From Mycobacterium syngnathidarum (lineage in GTDB: Bacteria; Actinomycetota; Actinomycetes; Mycobacteriales; Mycobacteriaceae), in NCBI RefSeq assembly GCF_001942625.1, contig NZ_MLCL01000029.1, positions 62,001 through 126,000 of the forward strand: 64,000 nucleotides of DNA, in the 5' to 3' direction. Made by a program: the position numbers and the translations under genes. The stretch's first letter is position 1, and every line of letters begins with the position of its first letter. This document shows, piece after piece, positions 45,301-54,311 of this stretch. The notes beneath the pieces were generated by a model. The model saw only the letters and a program-made list of their open reading frames with translations, was not told where the DNA came from and did no database searches.

Positions 45301-47861
45301 TCCGTGCCCCGGAGACCGAGACCGAGCACGCGATCGTCGCCCTGTTCGGTGAGTTGCTCGAGCGCGACGGGGTCGGAGCCGACGATTCGTTCTTCGATCT
45401 GGGCGGTCACTCACTGCTGGCTACCAAACTTGTCGCTGCCGTTCGGGCTCGTTGCGGCGTCGAGCTCGGGGTGGCCGACGTCTTCGAGAACGCCACGGTG
45501 GCCGGCCTGGCGGCCAAGGTCGACGAGCTGCGCGACTCGGGTCTGGGCGCCGGTCTGCCTGCCATCGTCGCCACCGCCCATGACGGTCCGGCGCAGATGT
45601 CGGCGGCCCAGCACCGCCAGTGGTTCCAGTTCCGGATCGACGGCCCCAACCCGGTCAACAACGTGCCATTCGCCGCACGACTGACCGGCCCCTGCGATGT
45701 CGAGGCCCTGACCGCCGCGGTCAGCGACATCGTGGCCCGGCATGAGATCCTGCGCACCACCTACCGCGAAATCGACGGTGTGCCATACCAGGTGGTCCAT
45801 CCCGTCGCCCCGGTGACGGTGCGTCGCGCCGACGGCGCCGGTGAAGATTGGGTGCAGGGCGAGCTCGATGCCGAACGGCGACACTGCTTCGACCTGGAGA
45901 ACGAGTGGCCGGTCCGGGCGGCGATATTGTCGCCCCGATACTCAAGTGACTCTTGCTCCTCGCGTGCGCAGCACGTGCTCTCGCTCGTGGTGCACCACAT
46001 CGCCGCCGACCACTGGTCCGGCACGGTGCTGTTCACCGACCTGCTGACCGCCTACCATGCCCGCCGCGCCGGACACGCACCCGAGTGGGCGCCGTTGCCG
46101 GTACAGTACGCGGACTTCGCGGCCTGGCAGGCCCAGCTGCTCTCCGGCGACGACGAGCGCGTCGAGGAGCAACGTTCCTACTGGACAACGCAACTCGCCG
46201 GGCTGTCGGCAGACGCAGACGTCGAGAACGGCCTGCAGCCGGACTTCCCGAGGCCGCCGGTGCCGACCGGTGAGGGCAAGGCGCTCGACTTCAAGATCGA
46301 TCCGGCTTTGCGCGGCAAGCTCGTCGAGCTCAGCCGTGAACTCGGGGTCACCGAGTTCATGGTGCTGCAGGCAGCCGTCGCGATCGCCCTGCACAAGGCC
46401 GGCCAGGGCACCGACATCGCGCTGGGCACCCCGGTGGCCGGGCGTACCGCGCCCGAACTCGATGCGCTGATCGGGTTCTTCATCAACATCGTGGTGCTGC
46501 GCAACGACCTGTCGGGCAACCCGACCTTGCGTGAGGTGCTGCGGCGGTCCCGCGATATGGCGCTGGCCGCCTACAAACATCAGGACCTGCCGTTCGACCG
46601 GGTCGTCGACGCGGTGAGCCCGGTGCGTTCGCTGGCGCGCAACCCGCTGTTCGGTGTGGTGGTGCACGTGCGTGAGGACATGCCGGCCGAGCAGGTCATC
46701 GACACCGGTGCCGACGGTGAAACCCGTTTCACCGCACTGGAACCCACCTTCGACGTGGCCCACGCCGACTTATCGCTCAACTTCTTCGCGCAAGCCGGCT
46801 CTGACGCCGGTTACAAGGGCACCGTCATCTACCGCACCGAGCTCTACGAGGCGGCCACCGCGCAGCGTCTGGTGAAGTGGCTGCAACGCATCGTCGAGGC
46901 CTTCGCCCATGACGCCGATCAGACGGTGCGCGACATCGCGGTCATCGATGAGTCCGAGCGTGACCTGCTGGTCGACGACTGGAGTCGTAAAGCGGTGCCG
47001 CCGGCCGGACTGCCGCAGACCGCGGACGCCGACCGCGTCTACCTGCTCGACGAATGGTTCCAGCCGGTGGCCATCGGCGTCACCGGGGACATCTACTACG
47101 CCGGTGGCGCGGTCGGCCGTGCAGCCGGAGCCGCCCGGACTGCCAGTGAACTCGCCGCGCAGCGCTTCGCGCCCAATCCTTTTGGGGACGGCCACGTGTA
47201 TCGCACCGGTGACCGGGGGCGCTGGACCACCGACGGCCGGCTGGAGCCGATCACCACCGGTGAGCCCCGGCTGCAGGCCGCACTGGAAGCGCTCGACGGG
47301 GTGGCGGTCGCGGCGACCCGGCATTGGGACATTCGGGGCGTGACCACGCTGGCCGGCTACCTGGTGGCCGAGCCGACAGCCGCCGACGGCGAAACTCTTC
47401 TGGAGAGTGCGCGGGCCGCGCTGGGCGAGGAATTCGCAGGCGCGGTGCTCACTGTGGTCGACAACATCGAGTCGGCCTCCCTGACCCGGCCGCGGGTGAC
47501 CGCGGCGGCACCGTCGGAACCGCCGGCCACCGCCACCGAGCAGACGCTCGCGGCCATGCTCGTCGACCTGCTCGATGCCACCGAGGTCGGCCGGTACGAC
47601 GACTTCTTCACCTTGGGCGGCGACAGCATCCTGGCCGTGCAGTTGGCCGCGCGGGCGCGTGACGCCGGTATGGCCTTGACGGCCCGCATGGTGTTCGAGC
47701 ACCCGGGGCTGGCGGACCTGGCCACTGCGGTGGATGCGGCGGGCACCCAGGCCTCAGCCGCAGATGTGCATCACGAGCCGATGTCCGCATCGGGTCTGTC
47801 GCCCGACGAACTGGCTGCGCTGACCGCGGGATGGGGCCAGGGCCAGGGGACCTCGACGTGA
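42357..47861 (+). CDS. mbtE: Mycobactin NRPS MbtE (C-A-PCP-C-A remnant-PCP)
   Basis: An 1834-aa synthetase. C1 ~50-470 (HHIAWDDGSW); A1 ~490-930 (IYTSGSTGLPKGVPVPH, NFYGPTETVLNC, YRSGDLARRNADG); PCP1 GGHSLLATK (Ser1019); C2 ~1065-1530 (HHIAADHWS). Then ~150 residues that align only with the end of an adenylation domain (LLDEWFQPVAIGVTGDIYYA, HVYRTGDRGRWTTDG) without any substrate-binding core. Finally PCP2 GGDSILAV (Ser1757). It installs the central lysine unit. The second carrier cannot be loaded by its own remnant A domain, so it must be loaded in trans or serve another purpose. GTG start; overlaps mbtD by 8 bases. Confidence 0.9.
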   Translation: MTDMVSADPAAPRTSDARLELMRRRLAERGLAASGAESGPATGTESVPVDPTVLSDGQRRMWFVQGFDPSGVLLNISLSYRLHGVIDPEKLHEALNAVARRHPILRTTYRADENGEPTATVHDDLAPGWAVHDLSDKSERARKLRLEVLAQREFGTAFDLSSDSPLRISLIKTGPAEHVMLLVAHHIAWDDGSWRVFFADLTRAYSGEQLAETPRVTVSAAGDDDEDLAYWREVLANPPEPLELPGPAGSVVPNGFRSQRSTVRLSAETVARVSALARETGATPYMVLLAAFGALIYRYTHTDDFLIATPVLNRDTDETIGYYGNTVAMRLRPQGSAGFRELVAATRDTAIGAFAHQRVNLDRVVAELNPDRRHGAERMTRVSFGFREPDGGGFTPDGVTSERADLRGQHTQLPLGFMVELDADGAVVEAEHLTEVLDAELAAQMLRHFAVLLDSALGEPDRPLSRLELFTAQDAEWLRAVSTGEQFETPATTLAALVTEQAARTPDAVAVVYEGRHYTYRELNESANRLAHWLIEQGIGTEDRVAVLLEKSPELVVTALGIVKSGAVYLPVDPTYPEDRLTYILSDSNPKTILREPVTGLENYPATDPTDAERVRPLRPDNTAYLIYTSGSTGLPKGVPVPHRPIAEYFVWFGGDYQVSEDERLLQVASQSFDVSIGEIFGMLAAGARLVIPKPGGLGDIGYLTDLLRNEGITSMHFVPSLLGLFLSLPGVNEWRTLQRVPIGGEALPGEIADKFLATFDSLLHNFYGPTETVLNCTRYKVEGKQGARIVPIGTPKINTTIHLLDDALQPVPVGVIGEIYIGGTHVAHGYHDRPRLTAERFVADPFNPGGRMYRSGDLARRNADGDIEFVGRADEQVKIRGFRIELGEVSAAISVDPSVGQAVVVVSDLPSLGKSLVAYITPAAGAERVEIDRIRARVTAALPEYMIPAAFVELAEIPITAHGKIDRRALPEPEIRSATEFRAPETETEHAIVALFGELLERDGVGADDSFFDLGGHSLLATKLVAAVRARCGVELGVADVFENATVAGLAAKVDELRDSGLGAGLPAIVATAHDGPAQMSAAQHRQWFQFRIDGPNPVNNVPFAARLTGPCDVEALTAAVSDIVARHEILRTTYREIDGVPYQVVHPVAPVTVRRADGAGEDWVQGELDAERRHCFDLENEWPVRAAILSPRYSSDSCSSRAQHVLSLVVHHIAADHWSGTVLFTDLLTAYHARRAGHAPEWAPLPVQYADFAAWQAQLLSGDDERVEEQRSYWTTQLAGLSADADVENGLQPDFPRPPVPTGEGKALDFKIDPALRGKLVELSRELGVTEFMVLQAAVAIALHKAGQGTDIALGTPVAGRTAPELDALIGFFINIVVLRNDLSGNPTLREVLRRSRDMALAAYKHQDLPFDRVVDAVSPVRSLARNPLFGVVVHVREDMPAEQVIDTGADGETRFTALEPTFDVAHADLSLNFFAQAGSDAGYKGTVIYRTELYEAATAQRLVKWLQRIVEAFAHDADQTVRDIAVIDESERDLLVDDWSRKAVPPAGLPQTADADRVYLLDEWFQPVAIGVTGDIYYAGGAVGRAAGAARTASELAAQRFAPNPFGDGHVYRTGDRGRWTTDGRLEPITTGEPRLQAALEALDGVAVAATRHWDIRGVTTLAGYLVAEPTAADGETLLESARAALGEEFAGAVLTVVDNIESASLTRPRVTAAAPSEPPATATEQTLAAMLVDLLDATEVGRYDDFFTLGGDSILAVQLAARARDAGMALTARMVFEHPGLADLATAVDAAGTQASAADVHHEPMSASGLSPDELAALTAGWGQGQGTST

Positions 47862-50800
47862 CGACCACCGGGACACCGCCCGGCGTCGAGGACGTGCTGG
47901 CGCTCAGTCCGCTGCAACAAGGGCTCTACTCGCTGGCCGGCCTGACCGAAGATGACGGCGGCCCTGATCCCTATGTCATCGCGATGGCCGCCGACGTCGA
48001 CGGCGCGTTGGACGCCGAGCTGTTGCGGACCTGCGCCGAGGCGATGCTGGTGCGGCATCCGAACCTGCGGGCCAGCTTCTTTCAGGGAAACCTGAGCCGC
48101 CCGGTCGCGGTGGTTCCCGCCGCGACCGAATTGCCCTGGCGGCAGTTGCAGGCCGATGACGAGCAGGCGGTCATCCTCGAAGCCGAGGAACGGGCCCGGC
48201 GGTTCGACCTCGGACGCGGGCCGCTGATCCGCTTCCTGCTCATCGAGAAGCCGGGGCTGCGTTGGCGTCTGGTGATCGTTGCCCATCACATCGCGATCGA
48301 CGGCTGGTCGCTTCCGGTTTTCGTCGGGGAGCTGCTCGCGCTGTACGGGGCCAACGGCGACGCGACCGCATTGCCGGCCGCGGTGCGTCCGTACCGCGAC
48401 TACATCGGCTGGTTGGCCGGCCGCGATCAGCAGGCCAGCCGAGCGCGCTGGCAGGCCCATCTGTACGGCCTGGATGCCCCCACGATGTTGTCCCCGGCGC
48501 TGGCGGGCCGGGAGACACAGCCGGGCCTGCCGTCGCGCACCGAGGTGCACCTCGACGAGCAAAAGTCCGCCGCGATCTTCGAGGCCGCCCGGCAACGCGG
48601 CGTCACCGTCAACACGCTGTTCCAGATGGCTTGGGCCACCATCCTTTCGGTCTTCACCGACCGTACCGATGTGGTGTACGGCGTCACGGTGTCGGGCCGG
48701 CCGGACGAGCTGGCCGGCGTCGAGTCGATGGTCGGTCTGTTCATCAACACCGTGCCGTTGCGGGTTCGGGTGGATCCCGGCGTGCCGGTCGGCAGCCAAT
48801 GCCTGGCGCTGCAGCGTGAGGCCGCCGAACTACGTGAGCACAGTTATCTCAGCCACACCGAGTTGCGTTCGCTCGGCGGTATCGGCGAGCTGTACGACAC
48901 GCTGCTGGTGTACGAGAACTTCCCGCCCGGCGGTCTGGTGGGCAGCGACGAGTTCGAGCTCGGCGGGGCGGTGCTGCGTCCCTCGGCCCTGGAGAGCCTG
49001 TCGCACTTCCCGGTGACCATCGCCGCGCATCCGACCCACGGCCGGCTCACGGTGCTCGTCGAAACCCTCGACGGCGCACTGGGGTTGGTCGACCCACAGG
49101 CTCTGGGACTGCGGGTGCTGGCTGTGGTGCAGCGGCTGTTGGACCGCTGGGAGCGTCCGCTGCGCGAGGTCGCTGTCACGCTCGACGACGATCTGCAACC
49201 GGCCGGCGCACCGGCCATCGCCGGTGAGGACCGAGCCCACACCGGCTTTCACACCGTCTTCAGCGCGAACGCCGAGGAGCGGCTCGGCTCGGTGGCGCTG
49301 AGTTGGGACGGCGGAGAGCTCAGCTACCGCGAGCTCGATGACGCCGCCGATCGCCTGGCCGCCGAGCTCATCCGGCGCGGGGTGGGCAACGAGACCCCGG
49401 TCCCGATCCGGTTGCGCCGCGGGCCCGACTACGTGGTGGCGATGCTCGCGGTGCTCAAGGCGGGGGCGATGATCGTGCCGCTCGACCCGGCCATGCCCGA
49501 TGAGCGGGTGGCCGAGATCCTGCGCCAGATCGGTGCGGGCCCACGCGCGCTCGTCGTCGACGAGACGCTGCTGGCCTCCATCGACTCCGAGCCCGAGGCC
49601 GGCTACCGGCCCGCACCGGTACGTCCCGGGCAGGGCGCGTATGTCGTGTTCACATCGGGTACCACCGGAAAGCCCAAGGGCGTCATCGGAACCCATCAGG
49701 CCCTGCTTGCCTACTGCGCCGACCATGCCCACCAGGTGTTGCAGCCCGCTGCCAAGCGTCTGGGCCGCCCGCTGCGGGTGGCGCACGCCTGGTCGTTCAC
49801 GTTCGACGCGGCCTGGCAGCCGCTGGCGGCCCTGCTCGCCGGGCACACGGTGCACATCGTCTCCGACGACGTGCAGCGCGACGCGGAGGCGCTGGTGGAC
49901 ACCATCGGGCGCTTCGCGATCGACATGATCGACACCACCCCGTCGATGTTCGCCTCGCTGCGGGCCGCCGGCCTGCTCAGCCGCGTGCCGTTGGCGGTGC
50001 TCGCGCTCGGCGGCGAAGCCATCGACACCGTGACCTGGCAGGGGATCCAGGCCGAATGTGAACGTACCTGGATGTCGGCACACAACTGCTACGGACCGAC
50101 CGAGACCACGGTGGAAGCCGTCGTGGCCACCATCGCCGAGCACCGGCAGCCGTGCATCGGTCATCCCACTGAGTCGACCGCGGCCTACGTGCTCGACAGG
50201 TGGCTGCGTCCGGTTCCCGACGGCATCTACGGCGACTTGTATCTGGCCGGTGGGCAATTGACCCGCGGGTACCTCGGTAGGCCTGGAGAGACAGCCGCGC
50301 GGTTCGTCGCAGACCCGTTCACGCCGGGCGGGCGCATGTACCGCACCGGTGATGTGGTGCGCCGACGAGCGGACTCGAATGCCCTCGAATTTCTGGGCCG
50401 CAGCGACGACCAGGTCAAGATCCGTGGCTTCCGGGTAGAACCCGGCGAGGTGGCCGCAACGCTGCACGCCCATCCCGGGGTTCGGCATGCCCACGTGGCG
50501 GTACGACACCACCGCAGCGGGCCGCGACTGGTCGCCTATGTGGTCACCGACACCCAGCCCGGCGAGCTGCGCCGCATGCTGACCACCGCGCTGCCAAGGC
50601 ATCTGGTGCCACACCACATCGTGGCGGTCGACGAGATTCCGCTGACCACCAACGGCAAGGTCGACGATGCCGCACTGGCCGCGGTCGGCACCGGTACGTC
50701 CGCCGAAGGGGCCGAACAGCCGGCCACCGAGACCGAGCGGGTGCTCGCCGAGGTGCTGGCCGAGGTTCTTGGGACACCCGAGGGTTCCGGTGTCGATGTC

Positions 50801-52291
50801 ACCGCCGACTTCCTCGATCTCGGGCTGGACAGCATCGTGGCGCTGTCGGTCGTGCAGGCGGTGCGGCGCCGCGGTGTGGCGTTGCGCGCCCGGTTGATGC
50901 TGGACTGCGCCACCATTCGCGAACTCGCGGCCGCGGTCGACGCCGACGCGGCGGCCGTCGAGCGCTCCGAGGGTGCGACCGACGAAGCGCCGGAAACGTT
51001 GGGCCCCATCCCGCTGCTGCCCAACGGGCGGTGGCTGTACCAATACGGCGACCCACGCCGGCTCGCCCAGACCGAGGTGTTCCGGCTGCCGGCCGACATC
51101 ACCCGCCCGCACCTGGAAGCCCTGTTGCGCAACGTGATCGACGGCCACGAGGTGTTGCGTACCCGGCTGGACCGCGATGCTGGTGCGTTGGTTGCGCACA
51201 CGCCGGGCGAGGTGCTCTCGGAAGCGACCGGCGCCGGTGACCTCAACGCCGCGGTTGCCGAACAGGCCGAGCTCTCGGTGCAGCGCATGGATCCACAGAA
51301 CGGATCGATGCTCGACGCGGTCTGGTTGCACCACCCTGCGGTGCACGGTGGCCTGCTGATCCTGACCGCCCACGTGCTGGCGCTCGATCCGGCCTCGTGG
51401 CGGATCCTGGTCGGCGAACTCGAAAACGCCTGGCATGCCCTGGCTTCCGGACGCACTCCGTTGCCGGTCCGCGAACACACGTCGTTACGGCGGTGGTCGC
51501 GTCTGCTCGCCGAACGGGCGGCCGAGCTCGACACCTGCGACTTCTGGGAGCGGCAGTTCGAGGGCGAGGACCCCGACATCGGTGCCCGCCGGATCGATCC
51601 CACCACCGACCGGATGGCGGGCGTGACCATCACGATGTCCCTCGCCGATCCCGAGGTGACTGCCCGCCTGCTGACCGGCCCGGTCCCGGTGACCGATGTG
51701 CTGGCCGCGGCTACGGCTCGCGCCCTGACTGATTGGCGTCGCCACCGGAACCAGCCGACCCCGGCGGCGCTGCTGGCGCTGGAGACCCACGGCCGGTCCG
51801 ACGCCGTGGTGTCACAGCACGACGAGGTGGACACCGGTGACACCGCCGGTCTGCTCAGCATGATCTACCCGCTGCGGCTGGAAGCCGACGACGCCCGCGG
51901 CGTGACCGCGCAGATGGCAGCGATCCCCGGCGATGCGATCGACTATGGGCTGCTGCGTTATCTGCGCGAGGACACCGCCGAACGGCTGAGCGCGCACCGT
52001 GATCCGCAGGTGCTGCTCAACTACCTGGGCCGGATCGAGCTCGATGCATCAGATCATGCGCTGCTGCAGGACCGGTCGCTGCAGACCGATGTGACCCCGA
52101 TTCCCGAACCGAATGTCGCTGTGCGCCACGAGTTGACGATCATGGCCGCGGTGATCGACCGCGACGGGTCCGCCGTGCTCGGCACCCAATGGCGGACCCT
52201 GCCCGACATTCTGTCCGCCGATGACATCGCCGCCATGCAGGCGATGTGGCTGGACGCATTGCGAGAGGTGTTGCGAGAGGTGACCACATGA
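47858..52291 (+). CDS. mbtF: Mycobactin NRPS MbtF (C-A-PCP-terminal epimerization-like)
   Basis: GTG 47858 (MTTTGTPPGVED) overlaps the mbtE stop (GTGA), giving 1477 aa. C domain ~10-440 (AHHIAIDGWSLP); A ~460-960 (VFTSGTTGKPKGVIG, NCYGPTETTVEAV, YRTGDVVRRRADS); PCP LGLDSIVAL (Ser992). The ~440-residue terminal domain is of epimerization type (PLLPNGRWLYQ, DPASWRILVGELE, NYLGRIEL). Its active site reads AHVLALD where HHxxxD is expected. MbtF adds the terminal lysine that becomes the caprolactam. The last domain may assist cyclisation or release. Confidence 0.9.
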   Translation: MTTTGTPPGVEDVLALSPLQQGLYSLAGLTEDDGGPDPYVIAMAADVDGALDAELLRTCAEAMLVRHPNLRASFFQGNLSRPVAVVPAATELPWRQLQADDEQAVILEAEERARRFDLGRGPLIRFLLIEKPGLRWRLVIVAHHIAIDGWSLPVFVGELLALYGANGDATALPAAVRPYRDYIGWLAGRDQQASRARWQAHLYGLDAPTMLSPALAGRETQPGLPSRTEVHLDEQKSAAIFEAARQRGVTVNTLFQMAWATILSVFTDRTDVVYGVTVSGRPDELAGVESMVGLFINTVPLRVRVDPGVPVGSQCLALQREAAELREHSYLSHTELRSLGGIGELYDTLLVYENFPPGGLVGSDEFELGGAVLRPSALESLSHFPVTIAAHPTHGRLTVLVETLDGALGLVDPQALGLRVLAVVQRLLDRWERPLREVAVTLDDDLQPAGAPAIAGEDRAHTGFHTVFSANAEERLGSVALSWDGGELSYRELDDAADRLAAELIRRGVGNETPVPIRLRRGPDYVVAMLAVLKAGAMIVPLDPAMPDERVAEILRQIGAGPRALVVDETLLASIDSEPEAGYRPAPVRPGQGAYVVFTSGTTGKPKGVIGTHQALLAYCADHAHQVLQPAAKRLGRPLRVAHAWSFTFDAAWQPLAALLAGHTVHIVSDDVQRDAEALVDTIGRFAIDMIDTTPSMFASLRAAGLLSRVPLAVLALGGEAIDTVTWQGIQAECERTWMSAHNCYGPTETTVEAVVATIAEHRQPCIGHPTESTAAYVLDRWLRPVPDGIYGDLYLAGGQLTRGYLGRPGETAARFVADPFTPGGRMYRTGDVVRRRADSNALEFLGRSDDQVKIRGFRVEPGEVAATLHAHPGVRHAHVAVRHHRSGPRLVAYVVTDTQPGELRRMLTTALPRHLVPHHIVAVDEIPLTTNGKVDDAALAAVGTGTSAEGAEQPATETERVLAEVLAEVLGTPEGSGVDVTADFLDLGLDSIVALSVVQAVRRRGVALRARLMLDCATIRELAAAVDADAAAVERSEGATDEAPETLGPIPLLPNGRWLYQYGDPRRLAQTEVFRLPADITRPHLEALLRNVIDGHEVLRTRLDRDAGALVAHTPGEVLSEATGAGDLNAAVAEQAELSVQRMDPQNGSMLDAVWLHHPAVHGGLLILTAHVLALDPASWRILVGELENAWHALASGRTPLPVREHTSLRRWSRLLAERAAELDTCDFWERQFEGEDPDIGARRIDPTTDRMAGVTITMSLADPEVTARLLTGPVPVTDVLAAATARALTDWRRHRNQPTPAALLALETHGRSDAVVSQHDEVDTGDTAGLLSMIYPLRLEADDARGVTAQMAAIPGDAIDYGLLRYLREDTAERLSAHRDPQVLLNYLGRIELDASDHALLQDRSLQTDVTPIPEPNVAVRHELTIMAAVIDRDGSAVLGTQWRTLPDILSADDIAAMQAMWLDALREVLREVTT

Positions 52292-53589
52292 GTGCCCCAT
52301 CGGCCCCCACCTTGGCCGTCATCGGAGCCGGACCCAAGGCGATCGCTGTCGCGGCCAAAGCCGCTGAGTTGCGGGCGATGGGCGTGCCGGCGCCGGAGGT
52401 CGTCGTCGTCGAGCGATCCGGGGTGGCCGCCAACTGGCAGGCCGTCGGCGGCTGGACCGACGGCAACCATCGTCTGGGTACCGGACCCGAAAAGGACGTC
52501 GGTTTCCCGTACCGGTCGTCTCTGGTGCCACGGCGCAATGCCGAACTCGACGAGCGGATGACCCGGCACAGCTGGCAGGCCTACCTGATCGCCACCGGAG
52601 GATTTGCCGAATGGGTGGACCGCGGCCGGCCCGCCCCGACCCACAAGCGCTGGAGTCAGTACTTGGGTTGGGTGGCCGACGACATCGGTATGACCGTGGT
52701 TTCCGGTGAGGTGGAACAGATCTCGGTCGACGCGGATGCACAACGGTGGGTCCTGCACACCGCAGAGGACGCAGTCAGCGCCGACGGTCTGATGATCACC
52801 GGGCCCGGGCAGGCCGAACGCTCGGTGCTGCCGGGCAATCCCCGGGTGATGTCGATCGCGCAGTTCTGGCATCAGGCCGGCAAGCATGAGCTCATCACGG
52901 CCGAGCGCGTGGCGGTGATCGGCGGCGGCGAGACGGCCGCGTCGATGCTCAACGAGCTTTTCCGCCACCGGGTTTCGACCATTACGGTGATCTCGCCGAC
53001 GGTCACCCTGTTCACCCGTGGTGAAGGATTCTTCGAGAACACCCTGTTCTCGGATCCCACCGGATGGACCGGGCTGACGCTGGCCGAGCGCCGGGATGCG
53101 CTGGCGCGCACCGACCGTGGTGTGTTCTCGGCACGAGTGCAGGATGCATTGCTGGCCGACGACCGGATCCGGCACCTGCGTGGCCGGGTGGCGCACGCGG
53201 TGGCACGTGACGAGCGGATCCGGTTGACGCTGTCTACCAACACCGGGGGTGAAGCGGTCGAGACCGTGCACGGCTTCGATCTGGTGATCGACGGGTCCGG
53301 CGCCGACGCGTTGTGGTTCGCCCCGTTGTTCAGCCAGGACGCGCTGGACCTGCTCGAGCTGGGCCTCGGCGGTCCGCTGACCAGTGAAACGCTGCAGGAG
53401 AACGTCGGCCATGATCTGGCGCTCACCGATGTGTTCCCCAAGTTGTTCCTTCCGGGGCTGGCCGGGCTCACTCAAGGCCCGGGCTTCCCGAACCTGAGCT
53501 GCCTCGGCCTGTTGTCCGACCGTGTGCTGGGCGCCGACCTGGCCCACCCCTCGATGAGGAGACTCGATGAGTACCAATCCGTTCGATGA
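52288..53589 (+). CDS. mbtG: Lysine N6-hydroxylase of mycobactin synthesis
   Basis: ATG 52288 overlaps the mbtF stop and gives 433 aa. FAD-binding motif [17 protein letters not shown] at the N terminus, NADPH-binding [18 protein letters not shown] near the middle, and [15 protein letters not shown] near the end are features of the flavin-dependent amino-acid N-hydroxylase family. It makes the hydroxamate groups that bind iron. Its 3' end overlaps mbtH by 23 bases. Confidence 0.92.
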   Translation: MSAPSAPTLAVIGAGPKAIAVAAKAAELRAMGVPAPEVVVVERSGVAANWQAVGGWTDGNHRLGTGPEKDVGFPYRSSLVPRRNAELDERMTRHSWQAYLIATGGFAEWVDRGRPAPTHKRWSQYLGWVADDIGMTVVSGEVEQISVDADAQRWVLHTAEDAVSADGLMITGPGQAERSVLPGNPRVMSIAQFWHQAGKHELITAERVAVIGGGETAASMLNELFRHRVSTITVISPTVTLFTRGEGFFENTLFSDPTGWTGLTLAERRDALARTDRGVFSARVQDALLADDRIRHLRGRVAHAVARDERIRLTLSTNTGGEAVETVHGFDLVIDGSGADALWFAPLFSQDALDLLELGLGGPLTSETLQENVGHDLALTDVFPKLFLPGLAGLTQGPGFPNLSCLGLLSDRVLGADLAHPSMRRLDEYQSVR

Positions 53590-53785
53590 CGAGAACGCCA
53601 CGTTCTATGTCCTGGTCAACGCCGAGGACCAGCACAGCCTGTGGCCGGCGTTCGCCGATCTGCCGGCCGGCTGGCGGGTGGTCTTCGGCGAGGCCGGTCG
53701 GGCTGAATGCCTGGACTACGTGGAGGCCAACTGGACCGATCTACGGCCCGGCAGCCTGCGTGAGGCGATGAGTAGCAGCACCTGA
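53567..53785 (+). CDS. mbtH: MbtH-like adenylation-domain partner
   Basis: A 72-aa protein with the MbtH family core: [39 protein letters not shown], and a C-terminal [11 protein letters not shown]. MbtH proteins bind and activate NRPS adenylation domains. It starts inside mbtG and ends the mbt operon. Confidence 0.95.
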   Translation: MSTNPFDDENATFYVLVNAEDQHSLWPAFADLPAGWRVVFGEAGRAECLDYVEANWTDLRPGSLREAMSSST

Positions 53786-53791
53786 CGCTGG

Positions 53792-54106
53792 TCAGGCCGG
53801 GTTCGGTGCGAGGGCGTCCATGTCGAACACCCTCGCGTGCAGGATGGTGCGGTTCCGCAGTGCCGCGCGCACGGCCCGGTGCAGGCCGTCTTCGAGATAG
53901 ATGTCGCCGCGCCATTTCACCGCGTGCGGGAACAGGTCGCCGTAGAAGGTCGAGTCCTCGGACAGCAGCCGGTCCAGGGCGAGCACCGTGGTGGTGGTGA
54001 CGAGCTCATCGAGGCGCAGTTGGCGCGGCGGGATGCGGGACCAGTCCCGGTAGGAGAGCCCGTGCTCCGGGTAGGGTTTTCCCTCCTGGACGCCTTTGAA
54101 GATCAT
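53792..54106 (-). CDS. Conserved mycobacterial protein with ParB/sulfiredoxin-like DGLHR motif
   Basis: ATG at 54106 (MIFKGVQEGKPYPEHGLS) gives 104 aa, close to the ~105 aa of the gene in this place in M. tuberculosis (Rv2375 family). Upstream in-frame ATGs would run into the hrcA promoter. The sequence has IPPRQLRLDELVTTTTVLAL and YLEDGLHRAVRAALRNRTIL. The DGLHR loop is reminiscent of ParB/sulfiredoxin-fold proteins, where a DGxHR loop binds nucleotide, but this is a weak structural guess. It converges with mbtH, with 6 bases between. Confidence 0.65.
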   Translation of the reverse strand: MIFKGVQEGKPYPEHGLSYRDWSRIPPRQLRLDELVTTTTVLALDRLLSEDSTFYGDLFPHAVKWRGDIYLEDGLHRAVRAALRNRTILHARVFDMDALAPNPA

Positions 54107-54311
54107 CGCCGGCCCGCCTCCGTCGCAGTGCTGCGCGGTGTTGCCATCGGCATAGGTGCCTAGGCTATACGTTCGCGGGTCGCTGCCTGCGTCGGTATCG
54201 GTCGGCCCGGTGACGCCGGGCGCTGACTGCGCAATCGGTAAACCCGCTGCTGATCGGTAAAATGAAGCGAGCAAAATAAAGACATCGCCGCTGCGAAGGG
54301 TAGGTGAACTG
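54107..54311. promoter_or_regulatory. Divergent promoter region for the DGLHR protein and hrcA
   Basis: 205 bases without a gene. Two direct copies of ATCGGTAAA/ATCGGTAAAA lie at 54234-54242 and 54253-54262, 19 bases apart, followed by an A-rich stretch (AAAATAAAG, 54274-54282). No CIRCE-type HrcA site is seen. Exact promoters are not assigned. Confidence 0.35.
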
